A DNA stretch of 64,000 nucleotides, taken from positions 1 through 64,000 of the forward strand of contig JARGDL010000004.1 of assembly GCA_029210465.1 (NCBI GenBank), written 5' to 3'. This stretch comes from Stygiobacter electus (GTDB taxonomy: Bacteria; Bacteroidota; Ignavibacteria; Ignavibacteriales; Melioribacteraceae). The notes under the pieces are model-generated. The model was not told the DNA's origin, made no database searches, and saw nothing but the letters and a program-made list of their open reading frames with translations. Position numbers and translations under genes: made by a program. Below are positions 36,530-46,549 of this stretch, in pieces; the first letter of the stretch is position 1, and every line of letters begins with the position of its first letter.

Positions 36530-39500
36530 TTAATCAGTTAGCCTTACTTTTTGAACATCTTCCAATGTTATTGTTTTTAAATCAACATCTTCTTTTTCAT
36601 AGATTGAAAATATTCTTTCTTCCTGATTAGTGATTGACTGGTATAAAACATTTCTAGCGATAATTCCATTTTCAAAATCATCTTTTCTTAAAAGATAAAT
36701 ATCATTAAAGTAGTCCATCAATTCTTGTAATGCACCTTCATCAAGGAAATAACCATTTTTCTCAGCAATGTTGGCGGCTATTGCTAATAGTTGTCTCGGT
36801 GAATAATCTTCAAAATGAAAAACATTTGGGAAATAATTTTTTAATTGTTGATAATTATTCATCAATGTATAAACATTATTTTTCTTGTCAGCAAGAATAA
36901 CAATCATTTTCCCTTTATAATAATTTATTCCTTTAAAGATTGTATTTACTGCTTCTAATGAAAAATCATCTTTTTGAAACAGGAAAGAAGCATCTTTAAT
37001 GAAAAGGATTCCTCCAAATGCTTGCTGTAAAATCTTGTTCGTATTTATCTCTGTTTGTCCATGATAATTTGCAATGAAATCTTTTCTATCAACTTCAACC
37101 AAATTACCTTTTTCAAGTATTCCAAGTTCTTTTAAAATCTTGCCAAAAATTTTTGCAACAGTTCTTTTTCCTGTACCATTATTACCAATAAATATTGAAT
37201 TCAAATTCCGCTCAGGTGATTCTAATCCTTGTTCCTTTTTTAATTTAGAAATTTTTGCAAAGCTGATGAGTTTAAATATTTCTTGCTTAACATTTTCCAA
37301 ACCAACAAGATTATTTAACTCATTAATTTCTTCTTGAAGTTTTAAAGGGTCACCTTTTACATTGTAACTTTTAGCTTCAACTTCACGATTTATAACTTCT
37401 TGAATATCTTCAACTTCAATTGTTAAGATATTTTCTTCACTTTTTTGATTTGATTGTGAATCTGCAAGACGCAATAAAGTCTTTTGTTTTAAAGCCTCTA
37501 AAAGATTTCTGACAATTCTTGCATTACCAAATTTTTTATCTCGATTCTTGTAAATTAATTCAAAATGCTTTTTAAGAATATTTTCAGCATCTGGTTTTAG
37601 TTTTTTATTTTCTTTAATAAAAGTTCGATGAACAATTTCTAGAAGCTCATCTGGTGTATAATCTTCGAAAGTAAAAGATTTACTGAATCTTGATTTAATA
37701 CCAGGATTTGATGAAATAAATTTGTTCATTTCATCTGTATATCCAGCGGCAATTACAATAAATTTACCACGATCATCTTCCATTCGTTTTAACAAAATAT
37801 CAATTGCTTCTTTTCCAAAATCACTGCCCGAGTCATTAGGTTTTACAAGTGCATAGGCTTCATCAATAAATAAAACTCCTCCAATTGCTAAGTCAATCAT
37901 TCTAGTTGTTTTTTCTGCAGTTTGTCCAACAAATCCTGCAACCAATCCTTGTCTATCAGTTTCTACTAAATGTCCCTTTGGTAAAACTCCAAGTGCTGAA
38001 TAAATTTTCCCAAAAATTCTTGCTACTGTTGTTTTGCCGGTACCAGGGTTACCCAAAAACAAAATATGTTCAGAATATATTTTACCTAAGTCTTCACCTT
38101 GTTTGTGTAAATAACGAGCAAGTTTAATCATGTCGTTAATTTCTTTTTTAATATTTTTCAAACCGACAAGGTTATTTAGTTCATTTAATGCTTCAGTAAG
38201 TGCTTCTTCATTAATTGGAATTTTAACTTCTTTGGATTTACTTTTTGAAAAACTTTGTAAAATAACTTCTTCGGTAAAGGTTGTTAAAATTTCTCTAGTT
38301 TTTTCTTCTTCTTTCAGTTGCAAGCAAATTTTACTTAGATTGATTTTACAATTTTCAAATAATCTTTTAATCAATCTTGCATTGCCAAAAGTTTTATCTC
38401 TTCGGCGGTATAAATTCATCAATTCTTTCTTTAAAATATCTTTTGCTGTTTCTGTTATTACATAATCTTCTTTAGCAATCATCTTTTCGAAAATTTCAAT
38501 TAATTCATCGGGGGTATAATCTTCAAAAACAAATGTGTGAGTAAATCTTGATTTTAAACCAGGATTAGAATTTAAGAACAAATTCATTTCATCCGGGTAG
38601 CCTGCAACTATAACAACAAATTCACCTTTACGATCTTCCATTCTTTTTAATAAAATATCAATCGCTTCTTGACCAAAATCATTAGAAGCACCTTGTTTCA
38701 CAAGTGTATATGCTTCATCTATAAATAAAACGCCACCAATAGCTTCATTAATTTTCTTTTCAGTTTTTTGTGCAGTTTGACCGACATATTCACCAACCAA
38801 AGCGGCTCTATCAACTTCAACTACATGACCACTTGGCAAAATTCCCATTGCATAAAAAATATCTCCAAGCATTCTTGCTATTGTTGTTTTTCCTGTGCCA
38901 GGATTGCCCAGAAAGACTGCGTTGATTGATATGTTCTCGTCAGCTTTAAGTCCAAGTTTTTTCCTTTCTTTGATGAACTCGAGGTATGCAATAAAATTTT
39001 TAATTGCATCTTTGATAGAATTAAGTCCAGTGAAAGAATTTAATTCATCTAATAATTCGTTAAGTGGTCTTACTTCACGTTTAGTAATAGTTTTTGTTTT
39101 TAATTTATCTTGATCGTTAACTGATAAATTTGAAGTTAGTTTCTCTTCAACTTCTTGAATAGCTTGATCATTAATCAAAAAGTATTTTTCAGCTACTTTA
39201 AAATTTTGGATATAGAATTCGACTTTTGCTTGTCCTTTTTTAAAATCAATTTTTGATTTGTTAAATGTTTGAACAAATATTACTGAATCCCAATCTTTTT
39301 TAATATTTATTTTGAAGTTGTTTTTGTAAACCTCAAAATCATTAAAATACCAAACAGCAACAGCATCAAATATTTTATCAACTTTATTATAAAAAAGGTT
39401 ATTGAAAATTACTTCAGCACCAAATGTTTTGGTGTTGAAATCAAATTGAGAAAAATAAATTCTCTCGTTTGTTTTTTGTTCTTCATCTACATCAAAAATT

Positions 39501-40405
39501 TTAATGGAGAAAATATCAACAAATTCATTTGGATAGTAACTTGCATCTGTTCGTGGAGTTATAATTTCTTCTATTTGTATAGTTGATTTTGTTTTGGTTT
39601 TTCTTTTCGAAGGGATTATTTCATCATCTTTCTCAATTTCATTGAATTTTTTAATAAGATTATAAATTTTATTAAATACTTCATTATTAGAAAATTTTGA
39701 TTTTAATTCCTCAGCTTTTTTTAAAGCGGGTTTTATTTGAAATAAATAAATCATTGATTCCAATTCAATAAGTTGAGCTTGAGCATTAAATTCAGATTCC
39801 AATATTTTTCTTGAAGCATACAATGAAAACCAGTATTCCTTTGATTTTATTGCATGATTTGAAAGCTCAATCAAAGAATTGATTTCTTCTTTTTTCTCTT
39901 TAAGATTTAGAGATTTTATTTCATTAGCCTTTTCTAAAAAGAAACGCAACTCTTTCCAGTTTTTATGATTGTTGTTATCTATAATTATGGCTAAATCAAG
40001 TAAATGATTGGCTTCATCAAATTTTTGAAGACCAGCTAATGAACGTGCTTTATTTAAATATGACCAAGCTAAAGTGTCTTTTTGTTTTTCAATTGAATAA
40101 TCAAGATCAGCTATTGCACCTTCAAAAATACTCATACGTGAAAGTAAATAAGCACGATATATTCTTGCTTTTACAGAATCACCTTTAAGCTCAACTGCAA
40201 GATTAGCTAATTCTAATGCTTTTATAGGATTTCCATTTTCGAGCAATGCCCAAGCATAACAAATTGCTGCATCACTATCGTCTGGTCTGTTTAAAAATAT
40301 TTTTTCAGCAATAGGTAAAGCTATGCGAAAGCGTCCATTCCATAAATGGTCAAATGCTTCTTGTTGTAACTTGTTTATGTCTTGCTCTGATGTAAAAAAT
40401 CCCAT
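36530..40405 (-). CDS. TPR protein with three CbxX-type AAA+ domains
   Basis: The 1291-residue protein starts with TPR repeats (about residues 5-260). After a linker with a beta-sandwich-like region (285-440) come three CbbX/SpoVK-like AAA+ modules. Module 1 (about 465-730) has GNPGTGKTT and FIDEAYTL; module 2 (750-1015) has the same with FIDEAYAL. Module 3 (1040-1285) has GNNGTGKRT and FIKDASFL, so the Walker B acidic pair is lost. Such proteins remodel complexes such as Rubisco or secretion machines; the target here is unknown. No operon partner is visible. Confidence 0.88.
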   Translation of the reverse strand: MGFFTSEQDINKLQQEAFDHLWNGRFRIALPIAEKIFLNRPDDSDAAICYAWALLENGNPIKALELANLAVELKGDSVKARIYRAYLLSRMSIFEGAIADLDYSIEKQKDTLAWSYLNKARSLAGLQKFDEANHLLDLAIIIDNNNHKNWKELRFFLEKANEIKSLNLKEKKEEINSLIELSNHAIKSKEYWFSLYASRKILESEFNAQAQLIELESMIYLFQIKPALKKAEELKSKFSNNEVFNKIYNLIKKFNEIEKDDEIIPSKRKTKTKSTIQIEEIITPRTDASYYPNEFVDIFSIKIFDVDEEQKTNERIYFSQFDFNTKTFGAEVIFNNLFYNKVDKIFDAVAVWYFNDFEVYKNNFKINIKKDWDSVIFVQTFNKSKIDFKKGQAKVEFYIQNFKVAEKYFLINDQAIQEVEEKLTSNLSVNDQDKLKTKTITKREVRPLNELLDELNSFTGLNSIKDAIKNFIAYLEFIKERKKLGLKADENISINAVFLGNPGTGKTTIARMLGDIFYAMGILPSGHVVEVDRAALVGEYVGQTAQKTEKKINEAIGGVLFIDEAYTLVKQGASNDFGQEAIDILLKRMEDRKGEFVVIVAGYPDEMNLFLNSNPGLKSRFTHTFVFEDYTPDELIEIFEKMIAKEDYVITETAKDILKKELMNLYRRRDKTFGNARLIKRLFENCKINLSKICLQLKEEEKTREILTTFTEEVILQSFSKSKSKEVKIPINEEALTEALNELNNLVGLKNIKKEINDMIKLARYLHKQGEDLGKIYSEHILFLGNPGTGKTTVARIFGKIYSALGVLPKGHLVETDRQGLVAGFVGQTAEKTTRMIDLAIGGVLFIDEAYALVKPNDSGSDFGKEAIDILLKRMEDDRGKFIVIAAGYTDEMNKFISSNPGIKSRFSKSFTFEDYTPDELLEIVHRTFIKENKKLKPDAENILKKHFELIYKNRDKKFGNARIVRNLLEALKQKTLLRLADSQSNQKSEENILTIEVEDIQEVINREVEAKSYNVKGDPLKLQEEINELNNLVGLENVKQEIFKLISFAKISKLKKEQGLESPERNLNSIFIGNNGTGKRTVAKIFGKILKELGILEKGNLVEVDRKDFIANYHGQTEINTNKILQQAFGGILFIKDASFLFQKDDFSLEAVNTIFKGINYYKGKMIVILADKKNNVYTLMNNYQQLKNYFPNVFHFEDYSPRQLLAIAANIAEKNGYFLDEGALQELMDYFNDIYLLRKDDFENGIIARNVLYQSITNQEERIFSIYEKEDVDLKTITLEDVQKVRLTD

Positions 40406-40521
40406 AATAGAAACAATTGTTATTTTATTTTCGATATTTAAAATAATAAGTTAAGTTCAGTATAAAAATAACTAAAACTTTTTAATAAATAATTCGTCTT
40501 AATGAATAAAAAGGTGATGCC

Positions 40522-41169
40522 ATGAAAAAGAAAACATTATTTATAATTTTAACATTATTGTTATCATTTAATGCATGTACTTTTTGGGGTGTTCGTGGAA
40601 ATGGAAAATTAAAAACTCAAACTAGAAACATTGAAAATTTTGATCGTCTCGAAGTTGGTGGTGTTTTCAGTGTTAAAGTTGAAATTGGGAAAGAAGCATC
40701 TCTTAAAATTCAAGCTGAAGAAAATTTATTACCATTAATTAAAACAAATGTAGTTGACGGTACTTTAATAATTGAAACTAAAAAAGGGTTAAATCCAAGA
40801 AGAGAAATCAAAATACTAATTACAACGCCAAATTTAAATTATGTAGAAGTTTCGGGTGCTAATAGTTTACAGATTTTTAATATTGATGAAGATGTGTTTG
40901 AAGTAAATCTTAGCGGAGCTGGTTCAATTTATCTCAAAGGAAAAGTAGAAAAACTTTATGCAGACTTATCAGGAGCCGGTTCAATTGATTCTAAAGATTT
41001 AATTGCAAATGTTGTTGAAATATCTGTTAGTGGTGCCGCTTCAGCAGATGTTTTTGCAAAAGAAAGAATTGATGCATCAGTTTCCGGTGTTGGCTCTATT
41101 AATTATTATGGAAATCCACAAAATGTTAAAACTAATATTTCTGGGGTTGGATCAATTAATAGAAAATAA
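40522..41169 (+). CDS. DUF2807 (GIN domain) lipoprotein
   Basis: The 215-residue protein has a lipoprotein signal ending LSFNAC and a right-handed beta-helix-like DUF2807 domain. The start is NIENFDRLEVGGVFSVKVE and SGAGSI or SGVGSI occurs at each turn (LSGAGSIYLK, LSGAGSIDSK, VSGAASADV, VSGVGSINYY, ISGVGSINRK). The family is common in Bacteroidota; the role is not known, but a cell-surface or adhesion function has been suggested. It lies alone between the AAA+ gene (opposite strand) and purK. Confidence 0.88.
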   Translation: MKKKTLFIILTLLLSFNACTFWGVRGNGKLKTQTRNIENFDRLEVGGVFSVKVEIGKEASLKIQAEENLLPLIKTNVVDGTLIIETKKGLNPRREIKILITTPNLNYVEVSGANSLQIFNIDEDVFEVNLSGAGSIYLKGKVEKLYADLSGAGSIDSKDLIANVVEISVSGAASADVFAKERIDASVSGVGSINYYGNPQNVKTNISGVGSINRK

Positions 41170-41229
41170 TAAACATTTTTTGATTTATCGATTCTTCATT
41201 TTATCTTTTCTTTAACAATTTAGGATAAA

Positions 41230-42366
41230 ATGAAAGAAAAAATTACAATTGGAATTTTAGGTGGCGGGCAATTAGCTAAAATGTCCGCTCTTCAAGCTTA
41301 TAAATTAGGTTATGATATTTCAATTCTCGAAAAAACTAAAAACTCGCCTGCAGGAAAAATAACTCAAAATGAATTTGTTGGTTGGGTTGATGATTATAAA
41401 ATTTTGGAAAGTTTTGCAAATTCAGCTTCACTAATAACTCTTGAAAATGAATTTGTTGATTATCATCATTTAGAATTTTTAGAAAGTTTAGGTAAAAAAG
41501 TTGTTCCTTCATCTAAAACAATTTCACTGATTCAAGATAAATTAATTCAAAAAGATACTTTACAGAAAAACAAATTACCTGTTGCAAAATTTGTAAGTAT
41601 CAATAGTGATACAACTTATAAAAATCTTTCACAAAAATTAGGGGAAAAGTTTATACTTAAATCCAGAAAATTAGGTTACGATGGTTACGGAAATTATTTA
41701 GTAAATAATGAAAAAAGTTTACTTGAAGGAATAAATAAATTATCTGAAAGACATTTGGAATTATATGCTGAGGAATTTGTCAAATTTAAAAAAGAATTAG
41801 CAATAATAGTTGTACGAAACAAAAAGGAAATTAAAACTTATCCAGTTGTTGAAACAATTCAAAAAAATCATATTTGTCATTTAGTAATTGCACCAATAAA
41901 ACTAAATAATGATTTATTAAATTATGTTAAAAAAATTGCAATCCAATCAGTTAAAGCTGTTGAAGGTTTTGGAGTTTTTGGAATTGAGTTTTTCTTAACT
42001 AATGAAAACAAAATACTAATTAACGAAATGGCACCACGAACACATAACACTGGTCATTATACAATTGAAGCATGTGTTACTTCACAATTTGAAAATCACA
42101 TAAGAAGCATACTTGATTTACCACTCGGCTCTACTGAAATGATAGATAAATTTGCTGTAATGATTAATTTACTTGGCAAAACAAATGGGTTGAATTTTCC
42201 ACAAAATATTGAAGCAGTATTAAAAAATTCAAAAGCACATATTCATATTTACGGTAAAGAAGAGTCAAGAATTGGAAGAAAACTTGGACATATTACATTA
42301 GTAGGTAAAAACAAAAATGAATTAATAAAACAAGCAAAAATTTTAGAAAGAAAAATTATTTATTAG
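41230..42366 (+). CDS. purK: N5-carboxyaminoimidazole ribonucleotide synthase
   Basis: The 378-residue ATP-grasp enzyme has the N-terminal [13 protein letters not shown], then [14 protein letters not shown] in the ATP-binding domain and [16 protein letters not shown] near the active site. It uses ATP and bicarbonate to convert AIR to N5-CAIR in purine synthesis. The partner mutase purE follows eight bases later, which is the normal pairing. Length is typical. Confidence 0.96.
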   Translation: MKEKITIGILGGGQLAKMSALQAYKLGYDISILEKTKNSPAGKITQNEFVGWVDDYKILESFANSASLITLENEFVDYHHLEFLESLGKKVVPSSKTISLIQDKLIQKDTLQKNKLPVAKFVSINSDTTYKNLSQKLGEKFILKSRKLGYDGYGNYLVNNEKSLLEGINKLSERHLELYAEEFVKFKKELAIIVVRNKKEIKTYPVVETIQKNHICHLVIAPIKLNNDLLNYVKKIAIQSVKAVEGFGVFGIEFFLTNENKILINEMAPRTHNTGHYTIEACVTSQFENHIRSILDLPLGSTEMIDKFAVMINLLGKTNGLNFPQNIEAVLKNSKAHIHIYGKEESRIGRKLGHITLVGKNKNELIKQAKILERKIIY

Positions 42367-42374
42367 GAATATCT

Positions 42375-42866
42375 ATGAAATCAAAACCAGAAATTGGAAT
42401 TATTATGGGAAGCGATTCTGATTATCCCGTAATGGAAAAAGCAATTGAAGTATTAAAAGAATTTCATGTTTCATTCGAAGTTAAAATTGTTTCAGCACAT
42501 CGCACACCAAAAAGAATGAAAGAATATGCTGAATCTGCAATTGAAAAAGGAATAAAAGTTATAATTGCAGGAGCTGGCGGCTCAGCTCATTTGCCTGGTA
42601 TGACAGCAGCATTTACAACTTTGCCAGTAATTGGTGTTCCAGTACAAACAAAAACCTTAAAAGGTTTAGATTCATTGTTATCTATTGTTCAAATGCCAGC
42701 TGGTGTTCCAGTGGCAACCGTTGCAATTGATGGAGCTAAAAATGCGGCTCTTTTAGCTTTACAAATTTTGGCAATTAACAATAAAAAACTTCAAAAAAAA
42801 TTAGTCGAGTATAAATTAAAAATGGAAAATGAAGTAATTGAAAAAGACAAAAAGTTATTGCAGTGA
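42375..42866 (+). CDS. purE: N5-carboxyaminoimidazole ribonucleotide mutase
   Basis: The 163-residue protein has [16 protein letters not shown], the [13 protein letters not shown] motif and [12 protein letters not shown], which together are the substrate-binding motifs of class I PurE. It moves the carboxyl group of N5-CAIR to carbon 4. It is in an operon with purK. Its stop abuts the stop of the convergent transporter gene directly. Confidence 0.97.
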   Translation: MKSKPEIGIIMGSDSDYPVMEKAIEVLKEFHVSFEVKIVSAHRTPKRMKEYAESAIEKGIKVIIAGAGGSAHLPGMTAAFTTLPVIGVPVQTKTLKGLDSLLSIVQMPAGVPVATVAIDGAKNAALLALQILAINNKKLQKKLVEYKLKMENEVIEKDKKLLQ

Positions 42867-43856
42867 TTATTCATGTGGAATTGCATAAATAGGATCACCT
42901 AAAAATCTTTTTTCATTCCATTCGAAATTGATTTTTCTTTCTTCAGTTCTTTTATCGCAATTATAACCACAATACTTGCAAACTTCAGGCTTGCAATAAT
43001 CCATGTGAATTCTTACACCTGAGTTTGGTATTGTCTCTAATAATTTACTCTCTATGTATTCTTCTTCAAGATGAGATTCTTTTACAGAAAAATAATAGGG
43101 GAGTATCAAATGAAAATCTATAAAAACACGCTCACCAGATTTCCAAAACCTTAAATGATGAATATCAATCCAAAAATCTTTTTTAATACTAATTAATTTA
43201 TTAACTATTTCAGATAACATTTGTTTATCTGTTTCATGCATTAATCCACCAATTGATTCGCGAACTAACTTATAACCTGTAAATAAAATATTCATTGCTA
43301 CAAAAATTGCTACAATTGGATCGAATATTTTTATATCTGTGATTAATACAATTATTAACCCAAACACAACACCGAAGCTTGTAACTGAATCGGTAAGAAC
43401 ATGTTTACCATCAGCAATCAAAATTATTGAATTAGTCTTTTTACCTTTTTTTATTAAAAATAGTCCCAAGACTAAATTAACAACACTTGCGGTTAAAATT
43501 ATTAATGTACCAATATCAAGACTTGAAGTTTCAACACCAAAAATTAAATCTTTAATTGATGAATAAATTATTGTAATAGCCGCAAGAATAATTAAAAACC
43601 CTTCAGCGCCGGCAGAAAAGTATTCAATATTCCCATGTCCATAAAGATGATTTTCATCTGCTGGTTTAGCACTTAAATAAATACTATACAAAGCCATAGC
43701 TGTTGCAACTACATGAACAACTGATTCAGCTGCATCAGAGTAAATAGCAGTTGAGTCCGTAATTAGGTATGCAACAATTTTGGATATAAACATGAAAACT
43801 CCAATAATTAGAGAGATCCATGCAGCCTGTTTTTTAATACTTAAATTATTTTCCAT
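42867..43856 (-). CDS. Cation diffusion facilitator with unusual metal site
   Basis: The 329-residue protein has six membrane segments (about residues 12-215) and a cytoplasmic C-domain. The TM5 site is the usual H152-x3-D156 (KHVLTDSV), but TM2 reads S40-D41-AAE44-SVV-H48, so the place of the usual D/H-x3-D is taken by Glu44-x3-His48. The DENHLYGHG loop is conserved. The C-terminus carries a Cys cluster (CKPEVCKYCGYNC) that could bind Zn or Fe-S. CDF proteins exchange divalent metals for protons. The metal cannot be named. Confidence 0.9.
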   Translation of the reverse strand: MENNLSIKKQAAWISLIIGVFMFISKIVAYLITDSTAIYSDAAESVVHVVATAMALYSIYLSAKPADENHLYGHGNIEYFSAGAEGFLIILAAITIIYSSIKDLIFGVETSSLDIGTLIILTASVVNLVLGLFLIKKGKKTNSIILIADGKHVLTDSVTSFGVVFGLIIVLITDIKIFDPIVAIFVAMNILFTGYKLVRESIGGLMHETDKQMLSEIVNKLISIKKDFWIDIHHLRFWKSGERVFIDFHLILPYYFSVKESHLEEEYIESKLLETIPNSGVRIHMDYCKPEVCKYCGYNCDKRTEERKINFEWNEKRFLGDPIYAIPHE

Positions 43857-44071
43857 AAGGTTATCTTCTATAAATAATTCTTCTCAAAAATAGAATTAAA
43901 ATCGCAAATGTGAAACGTATTTGCTCTCTTAACTTTAATAATATAAAAGATAAAATTTTTATCATTAAGAAAATGTTTTTCAGATTCCTTTATTACACGT
44001 CAAAAACTAAGTTTTACTTGGCATTAAAAATGGAAAATTAATTATTGATAAATAACAAATAAGAGAAAAAG

Positions 44072-44557
44072 ATGGAAAATCGGATTTTGAAAAAATATCC
44101 TCCTAAAGACAGAAGTTATTTGATTCCTTTATTACAAGATGTTCAAGATGAATTTGGATATCTCCCAGAACAACAACTTAAGCAAATTGCTGAATATGTA
44201 GGAATGTCATTTGTAGCAGTCTATGGTGTTGCTACCTTTTATAATCAATTTAGATTAACACCATTAGGGAAGAACGTTATAAGAGTTTGTAGAGGAACAG
44301 CTTGCCATGTAAAAAATTCCGCAAATATCTTAACCGCCATCGAAACTGAACTTGGTATTAAAGCTGGTCAAACAACACGAGATAAATTATTTACACTTGA
44401 AACGGTTGCTTGCATTGGTGCTTGTAGTATTGCACCAGTTGTAAATATTAATGAAGAATATTATGGAAGAATAACCGTAAAAGAAATTCCTAAAATTCTA
44501 AGCAAATACAAAAAAGAAGAAAAGTTAAAAGTAGAACATCCAATAGGTGTTGAATGA
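44072..44557 (+). CDS. hydC: Trimeric [FeFe] hydrogenase subunit HydC (NuoE-like)
   Basis: The 161-residue thioredoxin-fold ferredoxin has the helical start SYLIPLLQDVQDEFGYLP and a [2Fe-2S] site formed by CRGTAC and CIGAC (Cys-x4-Cys and Cys-x3-Cys). This is the NuoE/HydC family, which connects a NuoF-like flavoprotein to the rest of the complex. It is the first gene of the run to 56181 and overlaps hydB by ATGA. A divergent CDF gene lies upstream with a 215-base gap between them. Confidence 0.93.
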   Translation: MENRILKKYPPKDRSYLIPLLQDVQDEFGYLPEQQLKQIAEYVGMSFVAVYGVATFYNQFRLTPLGKNVIRVCRGTACHVKNSANILTAIETELGIKAGQTTRDKLFTLETVACIGACSIAPVVNINEEYYGRITVKEIPKILSKYKKEEKLKVEHPIGVE

Positions 44558-46539
44558 ATTCATATATAGACAAATGTTGTGGTCAATGCTGGCATTCGAA
44601 TGAAAATCCATGCGATTTGTTCATAACTTGTTCGTTAGAAGGACCATTGTGTCATCAAGATCAAAATTGTAAAGAAAAACATCAGAAGCTTTTACATGAC
44701 TTAAAATATGCAAATAATAATATCCCTATTATTTTTATAGGAATGGGAACATGTGGTTTAGCTTCTGGAGCCGATAAAGTTAAACAAGCAATTGAACAGG
44801 AACTAATTAAAAAAAATATTAAAGCTGAAATTATACCAACAGGATGTATTGGTTATTGTGCAAAAGAACCAATTGTTGATATCAAAATGCCCGGCAAAGA
44901 TAGAATTTCTTATTGTGAAATTTTACCTAAAGATGTTCCAGCTTTGATTGAAACACATGTTATAAACAATTCAATTTATGAAAAAAAATTACTCGGTACT
45001 TTTGGAAAAAGCACAGATAAAATTACCAACATAAACGAAATTCCATTTTTCAAAAGACAAATGAAAATTGTTCTTGAAAATTGTGGTATTATAAACCCAA
45101 CTTCTATTGATGAATATATTGCAGCAGGCGGATTTAGAGGATTTGATAAAGCTATTCGTCTTATGAGTCCTGAAGATGTTGTAAAAGAAGTAAAAGATAG
45201 TGGATTAAAAGGAAGAGGTGGTGGAGGATTTTTAACCGGATTAAAATGGGAAATAGCACAAAAGAAAATTGCTGATCAAAAATATATTATATGTAATGCT
45301 GATGAAGGTGATCCAGGTGCTTTTATGGATCGTTCTGTTTTAGAAAGTGATCCTTTTCGAGTAATTGAGGGAATGTTAATCGGTGCTTATGCAATTGGAG
45401 CTTCGATGGGATTCATTTACTGCCGTGCAGAATATCCTTTAGCAATTGAAAGATTAACTAATGCAATTAATAAATGCCGTGAATATGGGTTACTTGGTAA
45501 AAATATTTTAAACAGCGATTTTGATTTTGATATCAGAATTAAAAAAGGAGCCGGCGCTTTTGTTTGTGGTGAAGAAACTGCTTTGATTGCATCAATTGAA
45601 GGAAAGCGTGGAATGCCAAGACCACGTCCACCTTATCCAAGTGATTTTGGTCTGTGGGGAAAACCTACTGTAATTAACAATGTAGAAACTTTTGCAAATG
45701 TTCCATCTGTCATAACAAAAGGCGCTCAATGGTTTTCATATATAGGAACTAAAAACAGCAAAGGGACAAAAGTTTTTGCTCTTTCTGGTAAAATTAAAAA
45801 TAGTGGTTTAGTCGAAATACCAATGGGAATAAAATTAAAAGATATCGTTTTTGATATTGGCGGTGGAATTCCAAATGATAAAAAATTTAAAGCTGTTCAA
45901 ATTGGTGGTCCATCTGGTGGATGTTTACCTATGGAAGTTATGGATACAGAAGTTGATTATGATTCATTAAGAAGCATAGGCGCAATGATGGGTTCGGGTG
46001 GATTTGTAGTTATGGATGAAGATACATGTATGGTTGATGTAGCTAAATATTTTTTAACATTTATTCAAAATGAATCATGCGGTAAATGTGTCCCATGCCG
46101 TGAAGGAACTAAGCGCATGCTTGAAATTATTGAAAGAATTCCGGTGAGTTATAATCACAATAAAATTAAATATGAACCACTACAAAGATTTAAAGGTATT
46201 ATCCACCTGCAAAGATTAGCTGAAGTAATAAAAGACACTTCCTTATGTGGATTAGGACAAAGTGCACCAAATCCTGTTTTATCCGGATTAAAATATTTCA
46301 GAAATGAATATGAAGAACATTTATTTGAAAGGAAATGTGAAGCAAAAGTTTGTAAAGATATTTTAACATTTTCTATTGATCCAGAATTGTGTACAGGTTG
46401 TGGTTTATGTGCTAAAAAATGTCCAACTGAAGCTATTATTGGCGAGAAAAAACAGCCACATCAAATTATTGAAGTTAAATGCTCAAAGTGTGGAATGTGT
46501 TTTGAAACTTGTCGTTTAAATGCAGTTCAAGTTAACTAA
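44554..46539 (+). CDS. hydB: Trimeric [FeFe] hydrogenase subunit HydB (NuoF-like flavoprotein)
   Basis: The 661-residue protein has an N-terminal Cys-rich extension (Cys8, 9, 12, 20, 26, 33 and 39), a thioredoxin-like [2Fe-2S] domain (about 55-140; CGLAS, CIGYC), then the NuoF core: GRGGGGFLTGLKWE, NADEGDPGAFMDR (FMN), ETALIASIEGKRGMPRPRPP, and the [4Fe-4S] motif ESCGKCVPCREG. The C-terminus adds two ferredoxin motifs (CTGCGLCAKKCP, CSKCGMCFETC). This is the NADH and FMN subunit of an electron-bifurcating or NADH-dependent hydrogenase. The extra N-terminal Cys cluster is unusual. Confidence 0.93.
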   Translation: MNSYIDKCCGQCWHSNENPCDLFITCSLEGPLCHQDQNCKEKHQKLLHDLKYANNNIPIIFIGMGTCGLASGADKVKQAIEQELIKKNIKAEIIPTGCIGYCAKEPIVDIKMPGKDRISYCEILPKDVPALIETHVINNSIYEKKLLGTFGKSTDKITNINEIPFFKRQMKIVLENCGIINPTSIDEYIAAGGFRGFDKAIRLMSPEDVVKEVKDSGLKGRGGGGFLTGLKWEIAQKKIADQKYIICNADEGDPGAFMDRSVLESDPFRVIEGMLIGAYAIGASMGFIYCRAEYPLAIERLTNAINKCREYGLLGKNILNSDFDFDIRIKKGAGAFVCGEETALIASIEGKRGMPRPRPPYPSDFGLWGKPTVINNVETFANVPSVITKGAQWFSYIGTKNSKGTKVFALSGKIKNSGLVEIPMGIKLKDIVFDIGGGIPNDKKFKAVQIGGPSGGCLPMEVMDTEVDYDSLRSIGAMMGSGGFVVMDEDTCMVDVAKYFLTFIQNESCGKCVPCREGTKRMLEIIERIPVSYNHNKIKYEPLQRFKGIIHLQRLAEVIKDTSLCGLGQSAPNPVLSGLKYFRNEYEEHLFERKCEAKVCKDILTFSIDPELCTGCGLCAKKCPTEAIIGEKKQPHQIIEVKCSKCGMCFETCRLNAVQVN

Positions 46540-46549
46540 GGAGAAACCA

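Noticed and set aside
43990..44071. Sigma-54 or strong sigma-70 promoter before the first hydC
   Set aside because: TTGGCA is present but no well-spaced -10, GG or GC element follows.
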